Assembly: GCF_007995095.1 (NCBI RefSeq)
Contig: NZ_VOPY01000001.1
Coordinates: 521,001 to 585,000 of the forward strand
Direction: 5' to 3'
DNA length: 64,000 bases
DNA from: Flavisphingopyxis soli
Lineage (GTDB): Bacteria > Pseudomonadota > Alphaproteobacteria > Sphingomonadales > Sphingomonadaceae
Shown piece by piece: positions 1 through 9,341 of the stretch. The stretch's first letter is position 1. Each line of letters begins with the position of its first letter. The position numbers were made by a program, and so were the translations under genes. Below the pieces are notes generated by a model, which had not been told where the DNA came from, ran no database searches, and was given only the letters and a program-made list of their open reading frames with translations.

Positions 1-633
1 GTCTTGTCGCGGATATTCCTCGGCAGCGGCCTGTCGCGGCGCTTTCTCCTTGGCGCGGGCATCGCGATCTGTGGCGTCGCGCTGATGATCGTGCGCGAAT
101 ATCGCGCGATGGCGCTCGCCGGGGGCGATGCCGGCGGCGACGCGGTGTTGCTCGGCATCGGGCTGACGCTGGCGGGCGTATTCGCCGCCTCGATCGCCAA
201 CGTCACGCAGGGCAGCCGCCTCGCCCGCGCGCAAGACATGGCGGTGATGCTCGCCTGGGCGATGCTCTATGGCGCACTTGGCGATGCCGCTTACGCCTGG
301 ATCACCGCGGGCCCGCCGGTGATCGCGACCAATGCCGCCTATCTCGGCGGGATCGTCTATCTCGGCATCTTTGCCAGCGCGGTCGCCTTTCCGCTCTATT
401 TCGGCATCATCCGCGAAGTAGGCCCCGGCCAGGCGGCGTGGTCGAGCATGCTCGTCCCGATCATCGCGATGCTGATCTCGACGGTGATGGAGGGCTATCA
501 CTGGACGCCCAACGCGATCATCGGCGGTGTGCTCGCCTTCATCGGCCTCGCGATCGCGCTCAAGGCCCGCCCTGCGCGCCCCGTCGTCAGCGGCAACATG
601 ACGCCGGTGGCGGTCGAGCCGCCCAAAGCCTGA
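1..633 (+). CDS. DMT/EamA-family transporter, 3' part (partial)
   Basis: The reading frame is open from the first base of the window, so this is the C-terminal part of a longer gene and not a complete protein. The visible 210 or so residues contain about five to six hydrophobic helices with small-residue packing, and the end of the protein resembles the second EamA repeat, with its typical P-I-A-M-L-I-S and G-G-V-L-A-F-I-G-L stretches. DMT proteins export metabolites or drugs across the inner membrane; the substrate here cannot be told. It converges on murA, with a strong hairpin between them. Confidence 0.75.
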   Translation, partial: VLSRIFLGSGLSRRFLLGAGIAICGVALMIVREYRAMALAGGDAGGDAVLLGIGLTLAGVFAASIANVTQGSRLARAQDMAVMLAWAMLYGALGDAAYAWITAGPPVIATNAAYLGGIVYLGIFASAVAFPLYFGIIREVGPGQAAWSSMLVPIIAMLISTVMEGYHWTPNAIIGGVLAFIGLAIALKARPARPVVSGNMTPVAVEPPKA

Positions 634-643
634 TGCGATCTCT

Positions 644-665
644 CCCCTCCTCTTCAGAGGAGGGG
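644..665. terminator. Hairpin between convergent genes
   Basis: A perfect 10-bp inverted repeat with a 2-nt loop (CCCCTCCTCT / AGAGGAGGGG) lies between the stops of the transporter and murA. It has no T-run, but its position between convergent genes suits a bidirectional transcription stop. The same pyrimidine-purine palindrome type recurs at 25.85 kb, so it may also belong to a repeat family. Confidence 0.6.
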
Positions 666-673
666 CTAGACGT

Positions 674-1957
674 TTACCCCCCGTCGATGCGCTCGATATC
701 GGCGCCGACCGCCTGGAGCTTTTCTTCGAGCCGCTCGTAACCGCGATCGAGGTGATAGATGCGGCTGACCTGCGTTTCACCTTCGGCGGCGAGGCCGGCG
801 ATTATCAGGCTCATCGATGCGCGCAGGTCGGTCGCCATGACCGGCGCGCCCTTCAGGCCGTCGACGCCGCGAACGATCGCGGTGTGGCCGTCGACCCGGA
901 TGTCGGCACCCATGCGGGCAAGCTCGGGAACGTGCATGTAGCGGTTCTCGAAGATCGTCTCGGTCAGCACGCTCGCGCCCTCGGCGAGCGTCAGCATCGC
1001 CATGAACTGCGCCTGCATGTCGGTGGCAAAGCCGGGATAGGGCGCGGTGGTCAGGTTGATGCCGCGCAGCTTGCCGTTCGATCCGACATGGACCGCATCG
1101 CCGCGCTGTTCGACCGTCGCGCCAGCATCGATCAGCGCATCGACCGTCGCCTGCATCTCGTCGATCCGCGCGCCAACCAGGTCGATCTCGCCGCCGGTGA
1201 TCAGCGCGGCGCAGGCATAGCTGCCCGCCTCGATGCGGTCGGGCATGACGTTGTAGGTCGCGCCGTGAAGCCGGTCGCGCCCCTCGATCGTCAGCGTCGC
1301 GCCGCCGATCCCGTCGATGCTCGCGCCCATCGCGACGAGGCATTTGCACAAATCGACGATCTCTGGCTCGCGCGCCGCATTCTCGATGACGCAGGTGCCC
1401 TTGGCGAGCGCGGCGGCCATCAGCGCGTTCTCGGTCGCACCGACCGAAACGACGGGGAAGCGATAGGTGCCGCCCGCCAGCCGCCCGCCCGGGGCGACCG
1501 CTTTGACATAGCCCGCGGCGATCTCGATCTCGGCGCCGAACGCCTCGAGCGCTTTCAAATGGAGGTCGATCGGGCGGTTGCCGATTGCGCAGCCGCCGGG
1601 CAACGACACCGTCGCCTCGCCGGTGCGCGCGAGCAACGGGCCGAGCACGAGGATCGAGGCGCGCATCTTGCGGACGATGTCGTACGGCGCCATCGTCGCG
1701 GTGATGCGGCTCGCGCGGATCGTCATGACCCGGCCGAAATCTTGCGGATGCGATCCCTCGATCATCGTTGTCGCGCCAAGCTGGTTGAGCAGGTGGCCGA
1801 AGCTGTCGACGTCGGCCAGCCGCGGCAGGTTGCGCAGCGTCAGCGGTTCGTCGGTGAGGAGTGCGCACGGCAACAGGGTAAGCGCGCTGTTCTTGGCGCC
1901 CGAAATCGGGATGCGCCCCTTGAGCGGGTTTCCGCCGCGAATGACAATTTGATCCAT
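674..1957 (-). CDS. murA: UDP-N-acetylglucosamine 1-carboxyvinyltransferase MurA
   Basis: Catalyses the first committed step of peptidoglycan precursor synthesis in the cytoplasm, transferring enolpyruvate from PEP to UDP-GlcNAc. The 427-residue product has the usual length. It starts with the MurA N-terminal pattern (MDQIVIRGG, then G-A-K-N-S-A-L), and the catalytic loop [11 protein letters not shown] holds the active-site Cys at about residue 123, so the fosfomycin-sensitive Cys form is expected. A 46-residue upstream extension is possible in frame, but it is not MurA-like and I excluded it. Divergent from the Crp/Fnr gene across about 160 bp. Confidence 0.96.
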   Translation of the reverse strand: MDQIVIRGGNPLKGRIPISGAKNSALTLLPCALLTDEPLTLRNLPRLADVDSFGHLLNQLGATTMIEGSHPQDFGRVMTIRASRITATMAPYDIVRKMRASILVLGPLLARTGEATVSLPGGCAIGNRPIDLHLKALEAFGAEIEIAAGYVKAVAPGGRLAGGTYRFPVVSVGATENALMAAALAKGTCVIENAAREPEIVDLCKCLVAMGASIDGIGGATLTIEGRDRLHGATYNVMPDRIEAGSYACAALITGGEIDLVGARIDEMQATVDALIDAGATVEQRGDAVHVGSNGKLRGINLTTAPYPGFATDMQAQFMAMLTLAEGASVLTETIFENRYMHVPELARMGADIRVDGHTAIVRGVDGLKGAPVMATDLRASMSLIIAGLAAEGETQVSRIYHLDRGYERLEEKLQAVGADIERIDGG

Positions 1958-2115
1958 CCAAGCGTCATACTGGCTCGGCTTTTCGACGCAAGCCGTCCGA
2001 CGTTGGACAGGCAGCGCATGTGCGACTATGCCGATCCTCGCGGCGGCCGGATCGCTGCGCCAACGCGCCGATTCATCGGGCAATAAGAGCATCATGACGC
2101 CTCGGAGGGTGAACA

Positions 2116-2853
2116 GTGTCGGGAAGTTGTTTCGCTGAGCATCTCAGCCATTTTGTCGCTCTGAGCGAATCGGAGCGGACTTCGCTGGCGCGGCTCGAGG
2201 AGCGCGAACGCGCGATGAAGCGCGGCGAGTTCCTCCAGCGCGAAGGCGACGAGGTCGAGGAAACCTATATCGTCAAGCACGGCCGCCTGATGGGCTATGT
2301 CGTCCTCGACGGCGGCAGCCGCCAGATCCTGCGCCATTATTACGCCGGCGATACGCTGGCGGCGAGCAACACGATCTATCGCAACGCGTGCGAGACGATC
2401 GTCGCGATCGACGATGCCGTCGTCTGTCCGATCGACAAGGACGGCGTGCGCGGGCTGCTCGAAGAGCATCCGCGCGTCGCTGCGGTGTTGTTCGCGCTCA
2501 ACCAGGCCGAGCGCGTGACGCTGACCGACCGGCTCGCCTCGATCGGGCGGACCCCGGCAAAGGCGCGCATCGCCGCGATCCTGCTCGACGTATTGTTCCG
2601 CCTCAGGCTGATGAAGAATCAGAAGATCACCGAGTTCGACCCGCGCATGACGCAGGAAGAAATGGGCGATGCCACCGGGCTGACCTCGGTCCACGTCAAC
2701 CGCATGATGCGGGAACTCGACGAGGATGGCCTGATCAAGCGCGACGGATCGACGATCACGGTCATCGATGAGCCGGGCCTGTGCGATCTGGCGCATTACC
2801 AGGACCGGTTTGCCGACCTCGATTTCAGCTGGCTGCCCGCCGCACGGAGCTGA
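2116..2853 (+). CDS. Crp/Fnr-family transcriptional regulator
   Basis: A 245-residue regulator with a cyclic-nucleotide-binding-like beta-barrel in the first 130 or so residues and a winged helix-turn-helix near 175-215 ([20 protein letters not shown]). It begins at GTG, preceded by GGAGGG six bases upstream. It lacks the N-terminal Cys cluster of oxygen-sensing Fnr: only one Cys lies near the start, so an iron-sulfur sensor is unlikely. The effector is unknown. It is divergent from murA and ends at a hairpin shared with clpS. Confidence 0.88.
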   Translation: MSGSCFAEHLSHFVALSESERTSLARLEERERAMKRGEFLQREGDEVEETYIVKHGRLMGYVVLDGGSRQILRHYYAGDTLAASNTIYRNACETIVAIDDAVVCPIDKDGVRGLLEEHPRVAAVLFALNQAERVTLTDRLASIGRTPAKARIAAILLDVLFRLRLMKNQKITEFDPRMTQEEMGDATGLTSVHVNRMMRELDEDGLIKRDGSTITVIDEPGLCDLAHYQDRFADLDFSWLPAARS

Positions 2854-2870
2854 GGTTTATGCATTGGGGC

Positions 2871-2889
2871 GGGACAGCGCGCCTGTCCC
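2871..2889. terminator. Hairpin between convergent genes
   Basis: GGGACAG and CTGTCCC form a 7-bp stem with a 5-nt loop between the convergent regulator and clpS. There is no U-tract, so termination is inferred from position. Confidence 0.45.
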
Positions 2890-2928
2890 TATGCGCGGGC
2901 CGGTGCCGTCTCAGGCGGAAGCCGGAAA

Positions 2929-3327
2929 CTACGCCTTTTCGACGGTGCACTGCAGCGGGTGCTGGTTTTCGCGCGCGCAGTCCATCACCTGCGTCGCCTT
3001 CATCTCGGCGACTTCATAACTGAACGTGCCGCAGACGCCGACGCCGCGCTGGTGGACGTGGAGCATGACCTGCGTCGCTTCCTCCATGTCCATCTTGAAA
3101 AAGCGCTGCAGGACGAGGACGACGAACTCCATCGGCGTATAATCGTCGTTGAGCATCAGCACCTTGTACATCGACGGCTGCTTGGTTTTCGTCCGCGTGC
3201 GCGTTGCCACGCCGGTCGAATCGTCGCCGTCGCCATCGTCGATGCGCGGCGGTTTGCTCGCCGCGCGCACGGGCGCGCCGGTGGCAGGACGGAGCATCGG
3301 GAAGGATAATCGCATAAGGGTCGTCAT
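2929..3327 (-). CDS. clpS: ATP-dependent Clp protease adaptor ClpS
   Basis: ClpS delivers N-degron substrates to ClpAP. The conserved core is intact: [15 protein letters not shown], the M-L-H-V-H-Q-R-G helix, and the [11 protein letters not shown] segment. The chosen ATG gives 132 residues with about 50 residues of Ser/Thr/Lys-rich N-terminal extension before the core. In-frame ATGs at 3315 and 3297 are alternatives; GAGG lies just upstream of the chosen one. clpA, often adjacent to clpS, is not in this window; the next gene is a phasin. Confidence 0.93.
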   Translation of the reverse strand: MTTLMRLSFPMLRPATGAPVRAASKPPRIDDGDGDDSTGVATRTRTKTKQPSMYKVLMLNDDYTPMEFVVLVLQRFFKMDMEEATQVMLHVHQRGVGVCGTFSYEVAEMKATQVMDCARENQHPLQCTVEKA

Positions 3328-3395
3328 TGCCTCAGAATATGGCACGCGGGGGCGATGAAACAAGAGCGTGTTGCATCGCTCTCGCGCGCATGACG

Positions 3396-3430
3396 CAAAA
3401 AGGCCGCCCCAGCCAGATGGCGGAGCGGCC
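3396..3430 (-). terminator. Rho-independent terminator of the phasin gene
   Basis: Read on the minus strand, a GGCCGC/GCGGCC stem with additional internal pairing is followed by a run of five T, 40 to 75 bases beyond the phasin stop. This is a classic intrinsic terminator. Confidence 0.75.
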
Positions 3431-3472
3431 CGTTCGCGTCGGTGCAGCGATGCCGCACCGGTTCCGCGCCTA

Positions 3473-4213
3473 TCAGGCGGCGGTCTTGATCTTCGCAGCG
3501 GCTTCGGCGAAGCGGTTCGAGATCGGCTGGAAGCTTTCGCCGGCCAGCTTGACCATCGCTTCGCTGTTCTTCGACGCCTGGGCGACGAGCGTGTCGAAGC
3601 TCGAACGGACATAGTCGCCGTGCAGCTTGAACAGCTCGGCGGGCGTCTTGACCGCAGCGAACTTCTTGGCGACGCTCGATGCATCCTCGAGCGACTTGCG
3701 CGAGAATTCCATCGTGTCTTCGCCGATCGACTTCAGGCCCTTGGCGGTGATCTTCGTGCTCTCGACGATCGCTTCGACATTGCCCTTCGAGAAAGCGGTG
3801 ACTTCCTCGGCGGCCTTGGCGGTCTTTTCCATCGTTTCGCGCGTCTTGGCGCTGGCGTCGGCGACGAGCGTCTCGACGCGTGCCTTGGTGTCTTCGGTGA
3901 CCTTCTTGGCGGTCTTGGTCATGGTCTTGACGGTATCGTTCATGGTGGTGGGTCCTTTCTGGGCGGGCGAGCGCGTGGCGGTCGTCCGGCTGGTTTTGGT
4001 CGTTGACTTGGTGGCTGTCTTCTTGGCCGCGGCGCGGCGACGCGGAGCGGGCTTGGCCTTGGCCGGAGCGGCCTTTTGGGCCTTGGGCTTGGCCGCGCTT
4101 TTCGGCGCGGGTGCAGCCTCGGCGGCCTTGGCAGCGGGCGCCTTGGTGCCGGCATCGCTCGATGCCTGGGCGAACGCCTGTTCGGCGGTGTCGGTGTTTT
4201 TCACGTCGGCCAT
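3473..4213 (-). CDS. Phasin family protein
   Basis: The C-terminal 155 or so residues match the alphaproteobacterial phasin pattern: amphipathic helices with repeated F-S-K-G-N-V-E-A and [11 protein letters not shown] segments. Phasins coat polyhydroxyalkanoate granules. The first 90 residues are a Lys/Ala/Pro-rich low-complexity tail, which could bind DNA or the granule surface. A second ATG at the start of the conserved part ([10 protein letters not shown]) would remove that tail; I kept the longer form because AAAGGA lies ten bases before its ATG. It lies downstream of phaC on the same strand. Confidence 0.88.
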   Translation of the reverse strand: MADVKNTDTAEQAFAQASSDAGTKAPAAKAAEAAPAPKSAAKPKAQKAAPAKAKPAPRRRAAAKKTATKSTTKTSRTTATRSPAQKGPTTMNDTVKTMTKTAKKVTEDTKARVETLVADASAKTRETMEKTAKAAEEVTAFSKGNVEAIVESTKITAKGLKSIGEDTMEFSRKSLEDASSVAKKFAAVKTPAELFKLHGDYVRSSFDTLVAQASKNSEAMVKLAGESFQPISNRFAEAAAKIKTAA

Positions 4214-4231
4214 ATCGATGTCATCCTTTGC

Positions 4232-4290
4232 TGCAGTGCAACATAGACCATCGCGCGGCCGATTTCAAGGTATTTTTGTGCAGTGCAACA
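4232..4290 (-). promoter_or_regulatory. Direct-repeat operator candidate upstream of the phasin gene
   Basis: The 12-mer TGTTGCACTGCA (minus strand) occurs twice, at 4232-4243 and 4279-4290, 47 bp apart and just upstream of the phasin start. Known PhaR repressors of PHA genes bind TGC-rich, CTGC/GCAG-containing sites, so these are good candidates for PhaR operators. No phaR gene is visible in the window. Confidence 0.5.
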
Positions 4291-4315
4291 AAGAGCGGGA
4301 GCCGGGCAGGACGGC

Positions 4316-4482
4316 CCTCTCCCCCACCGGGGAGAGGCAGCGAGACTTTGCGGCTGTGCCGCCTGGTCGCAGCGGAGAGGGGGGCGTAACGCGCCAGGTC
4401 CGCGTCTAGCCGCTGCCCCTCTCAAGACTTGCTACGGCGCTGACGCGACAAGCCAAGTCTTTCTCTCCCCGGTGGGGAGAGA
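4316..4482. repeat. Palindromic intergenic repeat (REP/BIME-like)
   Basis: Between phaC and the phasin gene lie two related palindromes: CCTCTCCCC/GGGGAGAGG at 4316-4337 and TCTCTCCCC/GGGGAGAGA at 4462-4482. They are separated by about 125 bp containing further mutually complementary GAGAGG/CAGCG/AGACTT blocks. The arrangement is that of a paired REP-like element; it may also fold as a transcript-processing or termination structure. Confidence 0.65.
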
Positions 4483-4491
4483 GCCAAGCGA

Positions 4492-6324
4492 TCAACGCGT
4501 CTTCACGTAGCGCCCCGGCGCATCCTCGATCGCCTTGCTCTTGCCCTTGCCGGGAATGCGCGCACCCTTGGCGGCGACCTCGCCATAATCCTGCTCGCGG
4601 ATCCAGCCGATCCAGTCGGTCCACCAGCTGCCCTCGTGCTGCGTCGCGCCCGCGACAAAGTCCTCGAAACCCGCCACGTCGGGATTGTCGTTGGTCCAAT
4701 AGCCGTATTTCTTCGCGTCGGGATGGTTGATCACGCCCGCGATATGGCCCGATCCGGCGAGCGTGAACTGCTTCGGCCCCGCCAGATGGTCCATCATCCG
4801 CCAGACGCTTTCGGCCGGCGCGATATGGTCCTCGCGCCCCGCCTGGATATAGGCCGGCGTCTTGATTTTCGTGAGATCGATCGGCGTGCCGTCGACGACC
4901 ATCGCGCCCGGCACGACGAGCTTGTTGTCGCGATACAGGTCCTTGAGATAGCCGCGATGCCATTTGGCGGGCAGGTTGGTCGTGTCGCCGTTCCAGTGGA
5001 GCATGTCGAACGCCGGATAGGGCTCGCCCATCAAATAGTTGTTGACGACATAGTTCCAGATGAGGTCGCGCCCGCGCAGCGCGTTGAACGTCGCGGCCAT
5101 GTAGCGCCCGTCGTAATAGCCGTCGGTCTCGAGGCTCTCGATCAGTTTGAGGTGCTCGTCGCCGGTCATCAGCTTGAGATCGCCGGCGCGCTCGAAATCG
5201 ACCTGCGCGGTAAAGAAGGTCGCCGACTTGATCCGCTCGGCCTCGCCGCGCGCGGTGAGCATCGCGAGCGTTGCCGCCAGCGTCGTGCCCGACACGCAAT
5301 AGCCGATGGCATGGACCGCATCGACGTCGAGCACGTCGCGGATCGTGTCGACCGCATCGACCTGCGCCGCGACATAATCGTCCCATTCGATATCGGCGAG
5401 GCTGGCATCGGCCGATTTCCACGACACGACGAACACGCTCAGCCCCTGCGCCACCGCCCAGGCGATGAAGCTCTTCTTCGGGTTGAGGTCGAGGATATAG
5501 AAGCGGTTGATCCACGGCGGGAAGATGACCAGCGGCACTTCGAGCACCGTCTCGGTCGTCGGAGCGTACTGGATCAGCTGGTAGAGCCGCGTCTCGTGGA
5601 TCACCTTGCCCGGCGTCGCGGCGATGTTGCGGCCGATCTCGAACGCGCCGCTGTCGGTGTGCCGCAACTGCCCGCGGTCGAGGTCGGCGAGCATGTTGGC
5701 AAGGCCCGTGATCAAATTCTCGCCGCGCGTCTCGATCGTCCGGCGCAGCACCGCGGGATTGGTCGCGGCGAAATTGGTCGGGCTCATCGCGTCGAGGAAG
5801 CCGCGCGTGGTAAAACGCATCTGCGCCTTCTGCTCGGGATCGATGCCATCGATCGCGTCGACCATCGTTTCGAGCTGGCTGGCGATCGCTTCGTAGCTCT
5901 GGCGGATGAAGGCAAAGGCGGGCTGCTCGGTCCAGGCGGGGTCGGTGAAGCGGCGATCGGCGGGCGGCGCCTTGGTCTCTTCGGCATCCTTGTCGCTCGC
6001 GGTGCTGTCGAGGCCGCTCATCTGCGCCCAGAAATCGAGCCCCTGCTGCCAGACCGCCATGCCCTGGGCCATCGACTGCGCGATCACGTCGCCGCCCGCT
6101 GGTGCCACGGGCAGTTCGGCGAACGGCGAGGGCATGCGGGCGATCATCGCCTGCGCCTTGGCCGGGTCCCAGCTCTTGAGCGCGTGCGTCATCAGCATCT
6201 GCTGCGCGCGGCCGATCACCCCGGTCCAGTGCTGCATGTCCTCGAGGCTCGGCAGCGCGCCCGGTGCCATCGGGTCGCCCATCGGGTCGCCCATCGTGTC
6301 GCTCATCGTCTCGCTGTCGGTCAT
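4492..6324 (-). CDS. phaC: Class I poly(3-hydroxyalkanoate) polymerase PhaC
   Basis: Polymerises hydroxyacyl-CoA into polyester granules. The 610-residue product has the class I length, an N-terminal helical region and an alpha/beta-hydrolase domain. The lipase-like box GYCVSGT contains the nucleophile Cys at about residue 343; the likely catalytic Asp (GREDH, about 499) and His (GSGH, about 527) are present. The box has Ser where many class I enzymes have Gly (GYCVGGT). The extreme N-terminus has a short MGDP-type repeat encoded by tandem 12-mers near 6270-6305. Its phasin partner lies downstream on the same strand. Confidence 0.95.
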   Translation of the reverse strand: MTDSETMSDTMGDPMGDPMAPGALPSLEDMQHWTGVIGRAQQMLMTHALKSWDPAKAQAMIARMPSPFAELPVAPAGGDVIAQSMAQGMAVWQQGLDFWAQMSGLDSTASDKDAEETKAPPADRRFTDPAWTEQPAFAFIRQSYEAIASQLETMVDAIDGIDPEQKAQMRFTTRGFLDAMSPTNFAATNPAVLRRTIETRGENLITGLANMLADLDRGQLRHTDSGAFEIGRNIAATPGKVIHETRLYQLIQYAPTTETVLEVPLVIFPPWINRFYILDLNPKKSFIAWAVAQGLSVFVVSWKSADASLADIEWDDYVAAQVDAVDTIRDVLDVDAVHAIGYCVSGTTLAATLAMLTARGEAERIKSATFFTAQVDFERAGDLKLMTGDEHLKLIESLETDGYYDGRYMAATFNALRGRDLIWNYVVNNYLMGEPYPAFDMLHWNGDTTNLPAKWHRGYLKDLYRDNKLVVPGAMVVDGTPIDLTKIKTPAYIQAGREDHIAPAESVWRMMDHLAGPKQFTLAGSGHIAGVINHPDAKKYGYWTNDNPDVAGFEDFVAGATQHEGSWWTDWIGWIREQDYGEVAAKGARIPGKGKSKAIEDAPGRYVKTR

Positions 6325-6444
6325 GCGTCTGTCCTGTTGGTCGGCCGATAATCAGGCGGGGGCCGGGCGTCGTTCGCGCTATAGCGCTCGCGGGCCGTGT
6401 CAGCTAGCACGGCGGTCAAAGCAACAACCATGGCATGACCGATT

Positions 6445-7653
6445 ATGTCCGACGAATTCTACCGCATCCGCCGCCTGCCGCCTTATGTCTTTGCCGAGGT
6501 CAACGCGATGAAGGCCGCGGCGCGCGCCCGCGGCGAGGACATTGTCGATCTCGGCATGGGCAATCCCGACGGTGCGCCGCCCGCCCATGTCATCGAAAAG
6601 CTCGCCGAGGTCGCGCGCAATCCGCACGCGCACGGCTATTCGGCATCGAAGGGAATCAAGGGCCTGAGAAAGGCGCAGGCCGATTATTACGCGCGCCGCT
6701 TCAACGTCGATCTCGATCCCGAGACCGAGGTGATCGTCACGCTGGGTTCGAAGGAAGGGCTCGCCAACCTCGCGCAGGCGATCACCGCGCCGGGCGATGT
6801 CGTTCTCGCGCCCAACCCGAGCTACCCGATCCACGCCTTCGGCTTCATCATCGCCGGCGCGTCGATCCGCTCGATCCCCGCCGCACCGGGCGAGGATTTC
6901 TTCCGCCGGCTCGATTACGCGATGCGCTATACCGTGCCCGCGCCCAAGGTGCTCGTGATCGGCTATCCGTCGAACCCGACCGCCTATGTCGCCAGCCTCG
7001 ATTTCTATCGTGAGGTCGTCGCCTTCGCCAAGCGGCACGACCTCATCGTCATCTCCGATCTGGCCTACGCCGAGATCTATTTCGGCGACACGCCGACCCC
7101 CTCGATCCTCCAGGTTCCGGGCGGCAAGGATGTCGCGGTCGAGTTCACCTCGCTGTCGAAGACCTATTCGATGGCGGGCTGGCGGATCGGCTTCGCGGTC
7201 GGCAATGCGCGGCTGATCGATGCCCTCGCTCGCGTGAAATCCTATCTCGATTACGGCGCCTTCACGCCGATCCAGGCCGCGGCCACAGCCGCCTTGAATG
7301 GCCCGCAGGACATCGTCGCAGCCAACCGCGCATTGTACAAGAAACGCCGCGACGTGCTCGTTGACAGCTTCGGCCGCGCCGGCTGGGACATCCCCGTGCC
7401 CGAGGCGTCGATGTTCGCCTGGGCACCGATCCCGCCCGCGCTCGCCGAGATGGGCTCGGTCGCCTTTGCCAAGGACCTGCTGACGCACGCCGGCGTCGCG
7501 GTCGCACCCGGTGCGGGCTTCGGCGAGGAGGGCGAGGGGTTCGTCCGCCTCGCGCTGGTCGAGAACGAACAGCGCATCCGCCAGGCGGCACGCGGGCTCA
7601 AACGCTATCTCGCCGCACGCGGCGTCGCGATCCCCGCTGAGCCGGTCACGTGA
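6445..7653 (+). CDS. alaC: Alanine-forming aminotransferase, AlaC type
   Basis: A fold-type I PLP aminotransferase of 402 residues that follows the E. coli AlaC pattern closely: RRLPPYVF at the start, D-L-G-M-G-N-P-D-G, H-G-Y-S-x-S-K-G-I, and the PLP lysine in S-L-S-K-T-Y at about residue 239. AlaC makes alanine from pyruvate with glutamate as donor. Related enzymes are often named LL-diaminopimelate aminotransferase, which is the main alternative. Its TGA overlaps the GTG of the next gene. Confidence 0.88.
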   Translation: MSDEFYRIRRLPPYVFAEVNAMKAAARARGEDIVDLGMGNPDGAPPAHVIEKLAEVARNPHAHGYSASKGIKGLRKAQADYYARRFNVDLDPETEVIVTLGSKEGLANLAQAITAPGDVVLAPNPSYPIHAFGFIIAGASIRSIPAAPGEDFFRRLDYAMRYTVPAPKVLVIGYPSNPTAYVASLDFYREVVAFAKRHDLIVISDLAYAEIYFGDTPTPSILQVPGGKDVAVEFTSLSKTYSMAGWRIGFAVGNARLIDALARVKSYLDYGAFTPIQAAATAALNGPQDIVAANRALYKKRRDVLVDSFGRAGWDIPVPEASMFAWAPIPPALAEMGSVAFAKDLLTHAGVAVAPGAGFGEEGEGFVRLALVENEQRIRQAARGLKRYLAARGVAIPAEPVT

Positions 7654-8078
7654 TCGGCGAAACGATCCAGCTCAGCCTCGCGCCCGCCTTCCTGCTGGTG
7701 GCGACGAGCGGTATCCTCAACGTCGTCACCGGGCGGCTCGCGCGCGTCGTCGACCGCGCGCGCAAGCTGATCGAACAGCATGGCGATACGCGCGGTATAG
7801 AACATGCCCGCGTCGTCGCTGAACTGCGCCTGCTCGACCGGAGGATGGTGATCATTAACTGGTCGGTCGGCCTTGCCGTCGCCTGCGGCATCACCGTCTG
7901 CCTGATGGTCGCGATGCTGTTCTTCGTTGGCGCGGGGCATATCGATCTCGGCATGCCCGTCTCGGCGCTGTTCATCATCGCGATGACGCTGCTGCTCGGA
8001 TCCTTGCTGTTGTTCCTGATCGAGGTCAGGCTGGCGATCCGGACAATCCACGTACCGATGGAGCTGCTGGAGAAATAG
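7650..8078 (+). CDS. DUF2721 membrane protein
   Basis: A 142-residue inner-membrane protein with three predicted helices (near 8-28, 68-95 and 100-130) and a charged loop, R-L-A-R-V-V-D-R-A-R, after the first helix. The length and layout are those of DUF2721 proteins, whose function is unknown. The start is a GTG overlapping the preceding stop by four bases, so it is translationally coupled to alaC. Confidence 0.8.
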   Translation: MIGETIQLSLAPAFLLVATSGILNVVTGRLARVVDRARKLIEQHGDTRGIEHARVVAELRLLDRRMVIINWSVGLAVACGITVCLMVAMLFFVGAGHIDLGMPVSALFIIAMTLLLGSLLLFLIEVRLAIRTIHVPMELLEK

Positions 8079-8127
8079 CCGCCGATCGACTATGCTGCGC
8101 GGCGCACCCATTATAGGAGAGATGGTC

Positions 8128-8892
8128 ATGAAGACGTCACTTGCCGGTCTCGCCGCCGCGCTCGCCCTGCTGCTATCGGCATCACCCGCCTTGGCAGGCC
8201 CCAGTCAGGTTTCGCCCGCCATCACCGCGACCAAGGGCCGCGCCGCCGAGCACGTTAAGCTTGACGATCTCCGCAAACCTTCGGAAATTCTTGCCTTCGC
8301 CGATTTTGCCAAGGGCGACACGATCGTCGATCTGATGCCGGGCACGGGATATTATTCGGAACTCCTGTCGCGCGTCGTCGGACCCAAGGGCACGATCCTG
8401 GCGGTCGAACCTGCGCCCTCTTACGATAACGACAAGGCCAGGGCGGCATGGCAACGGCTGGTCGCGGACTATCCGAACGTCCAGCTGATGCCCATCGATT
8501 TTCGCGGCCTTGCGCTCGCGCCCGACAGTGTTGACGGCATGATGCTGCACATGGTGTTTCACGATCTCTATTGGCAAAGCGAACAGTATAAATTCCCGCG
8601 GCTCGACGTTGCCGCGGTGCTCGCCAATTTCTATCGCGCGGTGCGCCCGGGCGGGACGGTTGTCGTTGTCGATCATGTCGGACCGGCGGGCGATACGCGC
8701 GACGTGGTCGAAAAATTCCACCGGATCGATCCGCAAACGGCACGGTCCGCGCTGGAAGCGGCGGGCTTCGTCTTCGACGGGGAAAGCGACGTGTTGATCA
8801 ATACGAGCGACGATATGACCAAAAGCGTCTTCGACCCGGCGGTGCGCGGAAAGACCAGTCGATTCGCCTATCGCTTCAAGAAACCCGAATGA
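8128..8892 (+). CDS. Exported protein with class I SAM-methyltransferase fold
   Basis: The predicted product has 254 residues. The first 23 or so form a Sec signal peptide (M-K-T-S-L-A-G-L, hydrophobic run, A-L-A cleavage). The rest looks like a Rossmann methyltransferase: motif I D-L-M-P-G-T-G-Y-Y-S-E near residue 70, and a V-R-P-G-G-T-V-V-V-V-D-H strand near 185. I chose the ATG at 8128 because AGGAGA lies seven bases before it; the ATG at 8122 is too close to that site. Export of a SAM-fold protein is odd because SAM is cytoplasmic, so substrate and activity are unknown. A lipoprotein of similar type lies at 63.0 kb. Confidence 0.82.
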   Translation: MKTSLAGLAAALALLLSASPALAGPSQVSPAITATKGRAAEHVKLDDLRKPSEILAFADFAKGDTIVDLMPGTGYYSELLSRVVGPKGTILAVEPAPSYDNDKARAAWQRLVADYPNVQLMPIDFRGLALAPDSVDGMMLHMVFHDLYWQSEQYKFPRLDVAAVLANFYRAVRPGGTVVVVDHVGPAGDTRDVVEKFHRIDPQTARSALEAAGFVFDGESDVLINTSDDMTKSVFDPAVRGKTSRFAYRFKKPE

Positions 8893-9341
8893 CGGGTGAC
8901 CCGGCCCCGGCGCGTAGTCCTCTGCGCGAGCGTCGCGTGCTCCAGATCATCGTCGCGCTCGCCTGCATCGTCCCGTTCTACGCCGGCGGATCGGGCGTGG
9001 TGTGGGGCGCGGATTTCATCCACGGCGCCAATATCGTCTCGCAGGATCTCGACAGCCATTTCCGTTATCTCAGCGGGCTGCTGCTCGGCATCGGCGTGAT
9101 GTTCGCCAGCTGCATTCCCCGGATCGAGACCGCGACCGGGCGCTTCCAGACGCTCGGCATCGTCGTCATCGTCGGCGGCCTCGCGCGCGCTTACGGCATG
9201 ACCGTGATGGGCGTGCCCTCGGGCGGGCAAATGTTCGGCCTCGCGATGGAGATCGGCGTCGTCCCGCTGCTGATGGCGTGGCAGGCGAACTTCGCCTGGC
9301 GCCACGCCCGTGCCGAACGGCGCGCGGCTATTGCGCCGTAG
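8889..9341 (+). CDS. DUF4345 membrane protein
   Basis: A 150-residue protein with four predicted transmembrane helices. The F-Y-A-G-G-S-G-V-V-W-G, D-S-H-F-R-Y-L-S-G-L-L-L-G and G-G-L-A-R-A segments are typical of DUF4345. Function unknown. Its ATG overlaps the TGA of the exported methyltransferase-like gene, so the two are probably co-translated. It ends convergently with, and overlaps by about 14 bp, the amidase gene. Confidence 0.8.
   Translation: MTGDPAPARSPLRERRVLQIIVALACIVPFYAGGSGVVWGADFIHGANIVSQDLDSHFRYLSGLLLGIGVMFASCIPRIETATGRFQTLGIVVIVGGLARAYGMTVMGVPSGGQMFGLAMEIGVVPLLMAWQANFAWRHARAERRAAIAP

Noticed and set aside
1995-2008. GTCC-N6-GGAC palindrome between murA and the Crp/Fnr gene as an autoregulatory site
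   Set aside because: Only four bases per arm and unlike known Crp or Fnr half-sites; too weak to report.
2116-2853. Oxygen-sensing Fnr
   Set aside because: The N-terminal Cys cluster that binds the iron-sulfur centre is missing; only the general Crp/Fnr family assignment is justified.
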